Part shown: positions 8,779-17,900 of the stretch, piece by piece
Layout of the letters: the number at the start of each line of letters is the position of its first letter
Numbering within the stretch: the stretch's first letter is position 1
Assembly: GCA_050008575.1 (NCBI GenBank)
Contig: JBEKMJ010000009.1
Coordinates: forward strand, 46,063-110,062
Reading direction: 5' to 3'
From: Bog-159 sp050008575
GTDB taxonomy: Bacteria; Acidobacteriota; Terriglobia; Bryobacterales; Bryobacteraceae
Length of the DNA: 64,000 nucleotides
Translations under genes and position numbers: made by a program
The notes under the pieces: model-generated
Told to the model about the DNA's origin: nothing
Database searches by the model: none
Seen by the model: only the letters and a program-made list of their open reading frames with translations

Positions 8779-9448
8779 GCGTCAGGTATCCGATATGTTC
8801 AGACTTTGGAAACGCGTTAGATGAAGCGACGCACGTGGCACACTACGGACTCTGGTCCGTCACGATTGGAAGGTAGTGGCCGGATGCAGCAAGCTACACC
8901 TTCGCTGGATTGAAATATGTCTTTATGTAGCATTGATTTTGCCTGGCAGCGGTCAATGGCCCCGCACGAGAATGGCACACAATTTGCAAGTGTACCTGGC
9001 GTGCGGACGTTGCGGCGGCAATTTACAACCGGGTGGTGCCAGGCTTTTCATGGAAAGACGAGCTGGCCGCGAAACGGCAGGTACGTATGTCTTACATGCG
9101 GCCGCGTCTGGCTCATACCGTGGGCCAACGAAACGCTCGCCGTTACCAGTCCCGTGGGCGGATGGCAGGCCGGTCTGGCCGTTAGGGTCGTGGCATCGGA
9201 GGCGCGAAAAATGGGGGCGGGAATAACAGCCGTGCCCTTGCAGAAAGCCTCCGTGTCGTTGGCGCTGGTGGATGGCTCGGCACGCGGCTCGCGGCGGCGT
9301 CGAAAAGAGCGGCGGCGAAAATCTTCCATGCCCGTGGAGATCTTTCACTCGGGCACGGCTTGATGTGCGACTGCCGGCGGCCTGTGCCCTGGCGCGGCAC
9401 CTCCTGTTGGTGACAGACCGCAAGGCGGCGGGATATGCTTAAGGCTTC
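8779..9448. other. 670-bp gap; possible broken zinc-ribbon frame
   Basis: No intact gene is convincing here. Near 8831-8862 there is a palindrome (cggactctggtccg). From ATG 8972 one plus frame gives VYLACGRCGGNL and, about 100 bases later, a different plus frame gives RYVCLTCGRVW. Two CxxC pairs at this distance would make a zinc ribbon if joined by a single frameshift. Everything else is low-complexity shadow frames. Confidence 0.25.
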
Positions 9449-9704
9449 ATGGGCCTATCGTCGTTCGCCGTGGCCGCCCTTCTTGGGGCCGGCGGTTTCT
9501 TGTCGATTCTGGCGCTGGATTGCGGTCGCAGGCGGCTTGCTTCGACCGATTTATTCCGGTTGCCCGGGCTGGCGATCCTCGACCTTTTAACTCCAGCCTT
9601 GACGGCTGGGTCCGCCGTGGCGCTCGGCGCGAACCTTTACCCTGAGGCGCTGCGGCTCGAGGCGTGCTGCCCCTGCGCTCTCCAATCGTGCTGGGCATGG
9701 TCCT
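9449..9704 (+). pseudogene. frameshifted membrane segments upstream of the methyltransferase
   Basis: Hydrophobic, protein-like segments continue upstream of the methyltransferase in two other frames. From ATG 9449 (with AAGG 5 bases before it) the frame gives MGLSSFAVAALLGAGGFLSI and then DLLTPALTAGSAVALG. From about 9652 another frame gives GVLPLRSPIVLGMVLCLFL. The methyltransferase frame takes over near 9750. This looks like one membrane-anchored protein broken by at least two indels, or decayed membrane sequence that the surviving methyltransferase now follows. Sequencing error is an alternative. Confidence 0.4.
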
Positions 9705-10529
9705 TTGCCTGTTCTTGTCCCCGTTTTTTGGGCGGAAGGCCGCAAACAGATTCAGTTTCAGCGTCCCACCGGGCTGCTGTTTGGCGAGTGGCTCATCTTC
9801 GCGGGCGCCGCGGCAATCCCGCTCGCCGCCCTGCCGTGGCTGTATGCGCTTCCCTTGCTCCTCGCGGGCGGCGCGGTGGTTGCCGCCGTCGTGCCGCCAT
9901 TCGTGAAAAAGTATGAAGGGTTGCGGATTCTGGAGCGCGTCGGCGCGGATGAGCAGTTCACACAACCCGAGTACACACTCGCCACTCCCGAATGTCCCCG
10001 GCCGGAGTTGTGGAAGATGCTTGACTCGCAAACGACGGAAGTCGAGGTTCTGGATTTCCTGAAGACGCTGGTCACCACCGTGAAGCCGAGGCTGATAGTG
10101 GAGACGGGCACCTTCCTTGGTCACGGCACGGTGAAGCTCGCGGAAGGACTGAAGGAGAACGGTTTCGGCAAGGTCGTCACGATCGAGATCGATTCCGGGA
10201 TTCGCGCCAGAGCCGCGGAGCGTTTCGCGGCTTGCGGATTGGCCGCCTGGATCGAGTCGCGGCTGGAGTCGAGCCTGGAGACCAACATCGAGGGGACCAT
10301 CGACCTTCTATTCAGCGACAGCCATATGGCGAACCGCGAAGCGGAGATTCGCCGGTTGCTGCCGCAACTGGACCCGCGCGGGCTGCTGGTGATCCACGAT
10401 AGCAGCTCGCACTTCAAGATTGTGCGCGAGGCTGTCCTGCGGCGGGAAGAAGAAGGGCTTATTTCCGCCGTCTTGCTTTCCACGCCGCGGGGTGTAGCCG
10501 TGGCACAGCGGCGCGAGGGCCGCCGATAG
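9705..10529 (+). CDS. class I SAM-dependent methyltransferase with N-terminal membrane segment
   Basis: Residues about 27-65 hold one or two hydrophobic helices; the remainder is a Rossmann-type methyltransferase of the Methyltransf_24 or cephalosporin-hydroxylase-like kind. Motif I is LIVETGTFLGHGTVKLA, followed by VVTIEID (acidic residue for the ribose), DLLFSDSHMANREAE and a post-catalytic RGLLVIHDSSSH. The start is uncertain: the frame has only TTG 9705 upstream of the helix, and further membrane segments upstream are out of frame. The substrate is unknown. The gene is convergent with the small transporter pair. Confidence 0.65.
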   Translation: MPVLVPVFWAEGRKQIQFQRPTGLLFGEWLIFAGAAAIPLAALPWLYALPLLLAGGAVVAAVVPPFVKKYEGLRILERVGADEQFTQPEYTLATPECPRPELWKMLDSQTTEVEVLDFLKTLVTTVKPRLIVETGTFLGHGTVKLAEGLKENGFGKVVTIEIDSGIRARAAERFAACGLAAWIESRLESSLETNIEGTIDLLFSDSHMANREAEIRRLLPQLDPRGLLVIHDSSSHFKIVREAVLRREEEGLISAVLLSTPRGVAVAQRREGRR

Positions 10530-10538
10530 AAGTGCGGG

Positions 10539-10913
10539 TCAGTTCTTGCCCAAGAACACCAGGGTGACGCCCAAGGCAACCAGTAGCACGCCCAGCCAGC
10601 GATGCGAGCTCACGCGCTCGCGCAGGAAAGTCACTCCGCCAACTGCGCCGGCCACGTAGCTCAGCGCGGTTACCGGAACCACGAAACTTACGTTGTAAAC
10701 TGCCAGGGCGCCCAGTAGAGCGAAAAAGGCCGCTGCCATCATCGCGACGCCCAGCCACATCCACGGCACGCGCAAGGCCCGCGCGATGACCTTGGCGATA
10801 TCGGCGGGACGAAAACTCGGGACCTCGCCGACCACCTTCATGGCGCGGGAGACACACAGTTCGCCGCCCGTTCCCGCGAAGACGATGAGCGCGAACAGAA
10901 CGTAATGCGGCAA
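10539..10913 (-). CDS. SMR/EamA-type small transporter, second subunit
   Basis: About 124 residues with four predicted helices, the size of a small multidrug resistance-type subunit. The EamA-like final part reads VVPVTALSYVAGAVGG, then FLRERVSSHRWLGVLLVALG, a typical Glu-Arg pair before the last helix. TTG 10913 lies one base after the stop of the preceding gene and directly before the first helix (LPHYVLFALIVF), so it is preferred to an ATG further upstream (10958) that would overlap that gene. The two adjacent genes resemble ArnE/ArnF or other paired SMR proteins, which work as heterodimers. Confidence 0.72.
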   Translation of the reverse strand: MPHYVLFALIVFAGTGGELCVSRAMKVVGEVPSFRPADIAKVIARALRVPWMWLGVAMMAAAFFALLGALAVYNVSFVVPVTALSYVAGAVGGVTFLRERVSSHRWLGVLLVALGVTLVFLGKN

Positions 10914-10914
10914 T

Positions 10915-11370
10915 CTACACCCGCTCCGTGGTTCGAGGATGCGTGCGGCCGACGACAAAGACCCCCAGGCAAATCACCGCGATACCGGCCCAGCGCAGGG
11001 GGGAGATGCGCTCGCCCAGCATCAGGTGTCCGAGCACGGCGACCACGCCATAGGCCAGAGAGGAGGCCGGCTGTACGAAGCTGTAATCCGCCAATGAAAG
11101 CGCCAGCATATACGCCACGAAGAATGCGATGAGCGATGCGATTCCCAACCAAACCGATCCGGATGCAAAGACTTTCAGGCCGGTGCGAAGCAGGTCGGAG
11201 AGGGGCCACACGGATAAATCCCCAATATGCTTCATCCCCTTGCCCAGGAAGACATTGCCGAGCGGGCCGGCCACCGCCATCCAGGCAATCAGCAAATAGG
11301 TAGGCAGATGCGGATTCTTGGAAGGTGTCACCGGCTTGGCCCGATGCCCGAGGGTCGCGGCAGTCTGCAT
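10915..11370 (-). CDS. SMR/EamA-type small transporter, first subunit
   Basis: 151 residues with four hydrophobic helices after a 25-residue hydrophilic start. Features mirror the partner: a Gly/Pro-rich first helix, FVQPASSLAYGVVAVLG in the third and LGERISPLRWAGIAVICLGV at the end. Paired small transporters of this type either export cationic compounds or flip polyprenyl-linked sugars, as ArnEF does with aminoarabinose. The neighbours (sulfoquinovose synthase upstream at 1 base from this gene's start, methyltransferase beyond) favour a role in envelope lipid or polysaccharide metabolism, which is an inference. Confidence 0.75.
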   Translation of the reverse strand: MQTAATLGHRAKPVTPSKNPHLPTYLLIAWMAVAGPLGNVFLGKGMKHIGDLSVWPLSDLLRTGLKVFASGSVWLGIASLIAFFVAYMLALSLADYSFVQPASSLAYGVVAVLGHLMLGERISPLRWAGIAVICLGVFVVGRTHPRTTERV

Positions 11371-11371
11371 T

Positions 11372-12571
11372 CTATGAAAACGTCGCTAGGCGACGCAAGT
11401 TGCGCTTGCGGTCGTTGCGCGGGCTGCGCCAGTTGACTTGCGGCGGGAAAAGCGACTCATCGATGCGGTCGCGATACTTTACTGCGATGTTCATCAGCGA
11501 ATCGAGCAGCGACTCGGACAAGAGATGCGGCTGCAGCCCCAGGTCGATCAGCTTGGAATGCTTGGCGTTGTAGTAGTGTTCCTCGGCTTCCACGCGCGGC
11601 GCGGGCAGATGATCGATGTCCACCGTGAGTCCCATCTTCTTACCGGCTACTTGCACCATGCGGGCGAGTTCCATCACCTTGAACTGCTCCGTGAATTGAT
11701 TGAACACGCGGCATTCGCCGGGCTTGGCGGGCGTCAGACAGGCCAGTTCCACGCAACGCACCGTGTCGCGCAGATCCAGATAGCCACGCGTCTGTCCACC
11801 CTTGCCGTACACGGTCAGCGGGTATCCCACGGCGGCCTGCACGCAAAACCGGTTCAGCACCGTGCCGAAGACCTCGTCGTAATCGAAGCGGTTGATGAGG
11901 TTCTCGTCGATGGCCACTTCGTCGGTGATGGTGCCGTAGACCACGCCTTGGTTGAGATCCGTGGCGCGCAGCCCCCAGATCCGGCAACAGAACATAATGT
12001 TGTGGCTGTCGTGCACCTTGGAGAGGTGATAGAAGGAACCGGGCTGTTTGGGGAACGGCAACACGTCGCGCCGCCCATTATGCTCGATGTCGATGTAGCC
12101 TTCCTCGATATCGATGTTGGGCGTCCCGTATTCGCCCATGGTCCCCAGCTTCACCAGGTGGCACTCGGGCTGATATTCGCGGAGGGCGAACAGCAGGTTG
12201 AGCGTGCCCACCACATTGTTCACCTGGGTGAAGACCGCGTGTTTGCGGTCGATCATGGAATAGGGCGCGGCGCGTTGTTCCGCGAAGTGGATCACCGCCT
12301 CGGGTGCAATGGCCTGAATCGTGGAAGAGAGAAAGTCGTAGTCGGTAACATCGCCGGTAAACAACTCGATGGTCCGTCCAGTGTGCTGCTGCCAGACTTT
12401 CAATCTCTCGGCCAGCGGGCGGATCGGCGTGAGGGTCTCCACCCCGAGCTCATGGTCCCATGTGCGGCGCGAGAAGTTGTCGACAATCGTCACCTCGTGC
12501 CCTTTGGCCGACAAATATAACGCCGTAGCCCAGCCGCAATAACCGTCGCCTCCCAACACTCCGATCTTCAT
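11372..12571 (-). CDS. sqdB: UDP-sulfoquinovose synthase
   Basis: A 399-residue extended SDR enzyme that converts UDP-glucose and sulfite to UDP-sulfoquinovose, the head-group donor of sulfolipid. It starts MKIGVLGGDGYCGWATAL, with the NAD glycine motif at 7-13, and is strikingly like plant SQD1/SqdB throughout: AEQRAAPYSMIDR, HLVKLGTMGEYGTPNIDIEE, FYHLSKVHDSHN (catalytic Tyr/Lys), ATDLNQGVVYG, LNRFCVQAAVG, YGKGGQTRGYLDLRDTV and VEAEEHYYNAKHSKL. ATG 12571 follows AAGGAG at 13 bases. A 39-codon upstream extension is repeat-derived and is rejected. No SqdX-type sulfoquinovosyltransferase is adjacent, but the small transporter pair follows in the same orientation. Confidence 0.95.
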   Translation of the reverse strand: MKIGVLGGDGYCGWATALYLSAKGHEVTIVDNFSRRTWDHELGVETLTPIRPLAERLKVWQQHTGRTIELFTGDVTDYDFLSSTIQAIAPEAVIHFAEQRAAPYSMIDRKHAVFTQVNNVVGTLNLLFALREYQPECHLVKLGTMGEYGTPNIDIEEGYIDIEHNGRRDVLPFPKQPGSFYHLSKVHDSHNIMFCCRIWGLRATDLNQGVVYGTITDEVAIDENLINRFDYDEVFGTVLNRFCVQAAVGYPLTVYGKGGQTRGYLDLRDTVRCVELACLTPAKPGECRVFNQFTEQFKVMELARMVQVAGKKMGLTVDIDHLPAPRVEAEEHYYNAKHSKLIDLGLQPHLLSESLLDSLMNIAVKYRDRIDESLFPPQVNWRSPRNDRKRNLRRLATFS

Positions 12572-12594
12572 GTGTGCGTTTTCGCTCCTTTTCA

Positions 12595-12654
12595 ACCGCT
12601 CCCTCACGGTCGCGGCTCGGTAGCTCGCGGCCTTGATAGCTCGCGGCTCGGTAT
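12595..12654. repeat. family D repeat (ccgagccgcgaccgtgaggg type)
   Basis: Located just upstream of sqdB. Read on the minus strand it contains gagccgcgac followed by cgtgagggagcggtt, preceded by further copies of the gagctatc/gcgagct motif. Similar cores occur at 46138-46168 and, weaker, 50951-50979. When translated it gives the SRDREGAV string, so it can create false N-terminal extensions. Confidence 0.65.
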
Positions 12655-12745
12655 TGATTGAGGGATCTGTTCGTGGCAGGGGGCCCAAACCGATCGCATC
12701 CTGAACGGATTCCCGACCATAGTAACACGGTGCCCGGTTATCCCT

Positions 12746-13951
12746 TTATTCATAGCGCAGGGCTTCCGTGGGGTTCAGCTTGGCCGCGCGGTTCGCCGGC
12801 AATATTCCAAAAATCAGCCCGACCATCATCGACACGCCGAACGCGATAGCGATGGCAGCCGTCGAAATGGGGATGCGCACATTGTCCACAAAGAACTGCA
12901 CGCTCAGCGGAATGGCAACACCCACCAGAATCCCGATACTTCCGCCGGCCAGGCTGACCAGCACGGCCTCGGTGAGGAACTGGATCAGGATTTCACGGCG
13001 CGAGGCTCCCACCGCCATGCGCAGTCCGATCTCACGGGTCCTCTCGGTCACCGTCACCAGCATGATGTTCATGATTCCAATGCCCGAAATCGCCAGTGCA
13101 ATCGCGGAAACCAGCACCAGCACGAGGCTCAGGATCAGCGCGATACTCTTGGCAGCGTTCAGAATAGCCGTCAGATTCTCGACGTGATAGTTGGCGCCCG
13201 GCCGATGCCGCGACTCCAGAATCTGCTTCACCGACTCGGTCACCGCTTCCACATCTTCGGGCGCGCGCACCTGCACGTACATCGGATCGATGCGCTCCAC
13301 CGGCGTGAAGTAACGCAACACCGTAAACGGAATCAGGATGGTGTCCTGCGACAATTCCGATTGCCCGAAGCTCTCGACGCGCTCCTTGAAAGTGCCGATT
13401 ATGGTGAACTGCAATCCGTGCACCTTCACGATTTGCCCCATGGCGCCGGCGCGGGTGCCGTAGAGCCGCTCGGCCAGCTTGCCGGTGAGCAGGGCGACCT
13501 TTTGGCGCAGGGCCACATCGCCCGCATCCAGGAATCGGCCGGAGGTTACAATCAAGTTCCGCACCGTCTTGTAATCCGGATCGGAACCGTTGACGCGCAC
13601 GTCGCGCTCTCTGCCGCCGATCAACATGCGGTCGAAAGTGGTGGAGATGCCGGTGGCGGCCACGATGCGGTCCGCCAGCCGCTCGCGCACCGCGTCCACG
13701 TCGGCCATCTTCACGAAGTCGGCATCGGCCTGCGCGGCGCTCTGATTTCCCGCCTCGTAGTAGGCGAAGATCATATTCGAGCCGACGCCCTCGATTTGCT
13801 CCAGGATGTAATCGCGGCTGGTCAGCGAAATGGTGACCACCAGGATTACGGAAGCGGTCCCGATGACCATGCCGAGCCCGGTGAGGAACGAGCGCACCGG
13901 ATTCGCCTTGAGGGCTTTGACGCTGAAATCGAGGGCTTCGCCCAGGAACAT
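12746..13951 (-). CDS. MacB/FtsX-type ABC transporter permease
   Basis: 401 residues with the four-helix MacB topology: one helix near 17-40, a large MacB_PCD periplasmic domain (about 45-255) and three helices in the C-terminal FtsX domain (about 265-395). Typical strings are RSFLTGLGMVIGTASVI at the start, IMLVTVTERTREIGLRMAVG in the cytosolic loop and the closing RAAKLNPTEALRYE. Such permeases drive tripartite export of peptides or macrolides or lipoprotein release as mechanotransmitters. They need a separate ATP-binding protein unless fused; none is encoded nearby, so the ATPase must be elsewhere. It is 3 bases downstream of the TPR gene, in the same direction. Confidence 0.85.
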   Translation of the reverse strand: MFLGEALDFSVKALKANPVRSFLTGLGMVIGTASVILVVTISLTSRDYILEQIEGVGSNMIFAYYEAGNQSAAQADADFVKMADVDAVRERLADRIVAATGISTTFDRMLIGGRERDVRVNGSDPDYKTVRNLIVTSGRFLDAGDVALRQKVALLTGKLAERLYGTRAGAMGQIVKVHGLQFTIIGTFKERVESFGQSELSQDTILIPFTVLRYFTPVERIDPMYVQVRAPEDVEAVTESVKQILESRHRPGANYHVENLTAILNAAKSIALILSLVLVLVSAIALAISGIGIMNIMLVTVTERTREIGLRMAVGASRREILIQFLTEAVLVSLAGGSIGILVGVAIPLSVQFFVDNVRIPISTAAIAIAFGVSMMVGLIFGILPANRAAKLNPTEALRYE

Positions 13952-13954
13952 GGG

Positions 13955-14836
13955 CTACCCGCCTGACGCCTTCTTCAGGAGTTTTTCGGCGGCGGCGCGC
14001 GGAGGATCGTCGGGCGTCAATTGGGCTTCGAGATAGCGTTTCAGCAGCTTGCGCGCGGTTTCCAGATTGCGGCCCTGCTCGATGTAGGTGTCTGCGCGGG
14101 CGTACAGCAGTTGGGGACTGTTGGGCGCGATCGTCTCGGCTTTGCGGAAGCTCTGGTCGCTTTCCTGATAGCGGCCTTGCTTGGCCAGGAACCGGGCCAG
14201 ATCGATCAGGCGGCTGGCCTGGTGCGGCGCCAGCTCGGCGGCGCGCTGCAAATGCTCCTCGGCGCTGCCGAATTCCTTCTTCTTCTCGGCCAGACGAGCC
14301 TGCGCCCAATGCCCCTCGACGGGGTCGAGGGACGCCATCTGACCGGCCACGCCGGCGGCCTTATCCAACCCGCCGCCCATGAATCCGGGCGCCTCCAGGT
14401 AGTACTCGAACAGATCGCTAAGCGCGTCCATGTTGCGCGGGTTGAGTTGCACGGCCTTCTCGAAATGCTGGCGCGCCTTGTTGGCATTCGGCGGGGCCGT
14501 GAACGGGCTGGCGGTCTCCGCGCGGCGCCCGAAGGCCCGGCCCAGCCACAGCTCGTAATCGGAATTGCCCGGATCGGCCGCCACGGCTTTCTCCAGAATT
14601 TCGGCGGCCTTCTTATACTCGGCCTGCATGTAATGGTTCCGGCCGATCAGCTCATATACCGGGCCGTCCTTGGGCTGAATCGCTTGCAGGATCTTGAGCG
14701 AAGACTCGTAGTCGGTAAGCCGATAGAACTGGCGGGCCCGATCAAGTTCGGCCGGCGAGGACGCCAGCGCGGGCCAGACGGCCAACAGGGTGGCTGCGCA
14801 GAGGTAGATGCAGTGTCCGACGAGTCCTTTGCTCAT
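13955..14836 (-). CDS. exported TPR-repeat protein
   Basis: 293 residues. The first 25 form a signal peptide (IYLCAATLLAVWPALA, then SSPAELD). The rest is a solenoid of tetratricopeptide-type helices: AAEILEKAVAADPGNSDYEL, ARQHFEKAVQLNPRNMDAL, AEEHLQRAAELAPHQASRLI and SDQSFRKAETIAPNSPQLLY are clear units. It probably acts as a periplasmic scaffold. The 3-base distance to the MacB-type permease implies one transcript, so it could be an accessory subunit of that transporter, though this is inference. Confidence 0.82.
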   Translation of the reverse strand: MSKGLVGHCIYLCAATLLAVWPALASSPAELDRARQFYRLTDYESSLKILQAIQPKDGPVYELIGRNHYMQAEYKKAAEILEKAVAADPGNSDYELWLGRAFGRRAETASPFTAPPNANKARQHFEKAVQLNPRNMDALSDLFEYYLEAPGFMGGGLDKAAGVAGQMASLDPVEGHWAQARLAEKKKEFGSAEEHLQRAAELAPHQASRLIDLARFLAKQGRYQESDQSFRKAETIAPNSPQLLYARADTYIEQGRNLETARKLLKRYLEAQLTPDDPPRAAAEKLLKKASGG

Positions 14837-14928
14837 GTAACCGTTAGTACATAGATGGCTCGGAGGGGCCCGAGGTTGCGGCCAGCCTTGCGGCGCTCAA
14901 CAAGATTGGCTGTCTCACAAGCCCGAAA

Positions 14929-17900
14929 TCAGTGCGGCCCCGCAATATACCAGGGGTTTCCCGAACTCAAAATGGCGGTCCCGTTTGGCGTGGTGCCAGT
15001 CGCTCCAGTGTAAAAATATATGGTAGCCGCGCCAGTCGCCGGATTTTGAAACACCACGTCCGGGTGACGATCCTGATTGAAGTCGGCGATGGCCACCACC
15101 TTCGTGGTCATCGCTCCGGTCAGATTCAATGCGGTCTGGAACTGGCTGCCTTGTTGGCCCGGCGTGGTTCCGCCCATGTACCAGATCTGGACAGTGCCGC
15201 TGACGGGGTCCTGCCACAACACGTCGGGGAACCCATCGTTGTTGAAATCGCCCGTACCCACGATCTGCCAGGGGTTGGTCAGGTCCAGATTGGCCGCGCC
15301 CAAGAGGGTGATGCCTTGCGGCCCGCCGAGGTACCAGATCTGTGCAAATCCGGATGTGGGATCCTGCCACAGCAGGTCGGGATGGCCATCCTGATTGAAA
15401 TCCGCTACGGAAACCACCTTCCAGGGGTTGCTGAGGGCGATATCCTGTGCGCCGATCAACTCGACGCCGCCTCCGCCTCCCAAATACCAGACCTGCACCG
15501 CGCCGCTAACGGGATCCTGCCAGACCACGTCCGGATTGCCATCGCCATTGAAATCCGCGATGCCCACAATGTTCCAGGGATTGGCCTGCGTCAGATCCGC
15601 TGCCGCGATCAGCGTGGCTCCCTGGGATCCGCCGAGATACCAGACCTGGGCCCATCCGACCAAGGGCTCCTCCCAAATCACGTCCGGGTGACCATCGCGG
15701 TTGAAGTCGCTGGGGATGGCGGCTTGAAAGTTAGCCGTTTGATTAGCGCTCAGATTGCCGAATGTGAAACTCGCCGGATAGGGATAAAAGTAGTAGCCCG
15801 GCAGCGACGGCGTGACCGTGTAGCTGCCGCCGGCCGGAAGCGTGAAGGTGTAGCTTCCCGACGCGTTTGCCGTAACAGTCCCGCTCTGCGATCCACTCAG
15901 TGTAACAATAGCCCCACCTAACCCATTTCCGTAAAGCGACGCCTGGCCCGAGATGGTATAAGTGGCGCCTACTGGGTTGGCGGTGAAGTTGGCGGTCTGA
16001 TTACCGTTCAGGCTGAGAAAAGTCTGGCTGGGCGGAGTGAAGGTGTAGTGCGCCAGGGAAGGCGTAATTGTATAGGTGCCCGCCGGCACGGACAACGAGT
16101 AATTCCCCGAACTGTTGGTCGTAGTGGAACCGCCGCCGGCGCCACTCAGCGTAATCGTGACCCCGCCAAGAGTAGCGCCCTCCGCTGTGACCACCTGCCC
16201 GGAAATAATATAGTCCGGGGGATATGCGGCGAAATTCGCGGTCTGGTTCGCGCCCAGGTTGGTGACGGAATAACTAACCGGGCTAAATGTGTACCCGGCA
16301 TCGGAGGGTGTGACCGTATAGTTGCCGCCGGCCGCGCCCGTGAAACAATAATTTCCGCCGGCATTCGTCGTCGCCGAACCGCTGGAGGTTCCACTGAGCG
16401 TCATAGTCACACCGCCAAGAGGGGCCGCCAGTAATGTTACCTGGCCGCAGATCGTATACGACGCGAAGCCAAGCTTGAATACCTCTCCGGTAGAGTTAGT
16501 CCCGCCGTCCGGACTGGTTCCGTAAAGATTGCCCGACGGATCGCGAACTACGCCCGCGGCCGGCCCGCCCCAGAATGGGAAGTTATAGAGGACCGTCGCG
16601 TTGCCCGCCGGAGTCAGTTCGAACACCACTCCGCCGCTGTCCGTGATAGCTAGACCGCCGGTTGTGCCGTAAAGGTTGCCGGCCGCGTCCTCGACCAGGG
16701 TTCCGTTTGGAATCCCGAACGCGGAAGAGTACAGCACCGTCAGATGGCCGGCCGGATCCAGCTTAAATACCGTACCCAGGAAGTTCTGGCCCCCTGAAAA
16801 AGTGGTGCCGTAGAGGTTGCCTGCCGCGTCGCGCAACAGTCCGGTCGCGGGCCCGAACCCGTCGGCGCCGCCGGTAAAAGAGTACAGCACCGTCTCATTG
16901 CCGGCGGCGTCCACCTCGTACACGGTGCCTGCGTTCGCCGGCCCGCCGGCCTGGGTTGTTCCGTAAAGGTTGCCCGCCGGGTCGATGACCAGCCCCGACT
17001 CGGGGACAAACCCATCCGTCCCTCCCATGAAAGTGTGCAGCACCGTTTCCTGGCCGGCCGGGGACACCTTGTACACCAGTCCGATGCCACCTGCGATGGT
17101 GCCATAAAGGTTGCCGGCCGGGTCGCGGACCAAGCCAGACTGCGGGTAGCCGCCATCCGCGCCGTTCTGAAAGCTGTACAGCACCGTCTCGTTGCCACCC
17201 GCGTCCAACTGAAACACGGTGCCGGCGTTGGCGGTACCCCCGTGGCTGGTAGTTCCGTAGAGGTTGCCGGCCGAGTCCAGTGTCACATTGGCGGAAGGCA
17301 ATCCTCCGTCCGCGCCGCCCGTGAAAGAATACAGCACCGTCTCATTGCCGGCCGGATCTATCTTGTAGACGATTCCCGCGTTCGACGGGCCGCCGTTGCC
17401 GGCGATCCCGTAGAGATTGCCTGCCGCGTCGATCGCTAGCCCTCCGTTGGGGCTTGCGCCGTCGCCTTCGTACGGGAAACTATACAGCGGCGTCTCATGG
17501 CCGCCGGAATCCAACTTATACACAATCCCGATGTTCCCTATGCCGCCATAAAGAGTGGTTCCGTAGACATTGCCGGCCTGGTCGATAAACAGGCTGGCGC
17601 TGGGCTGCGCCCCACCCACTCCTCCGGGAAAATCGTAGAGCGTCGTCTTATTGCCGCCGGTATCGAGCTTATACACGAGTCCTACATTGGCGGAACCGCC
17701 AAAGTAAGTGGTCCCGTAGAGATTGCCCGCCGCGTCGCGGACTACGTCGCCAGGGTCCGATCCGTCCGCCCCTCCCAGGAAGCTGTAGAGAACCGTAAAA
17801 TGTCCCGATGTACTAATCCGGTACACAACGCCAGGGGTCCCGCCGGGGCCGTTCGCCGTCCCATATAGGTTGCCCGCGGGATCCATGATGACGTTGGTAT

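Noticed and set aside
11438..12520. 360-codon plus-strand frame
   Set aside because: Antisense to sqdB, whose product is conserved almost end to end.
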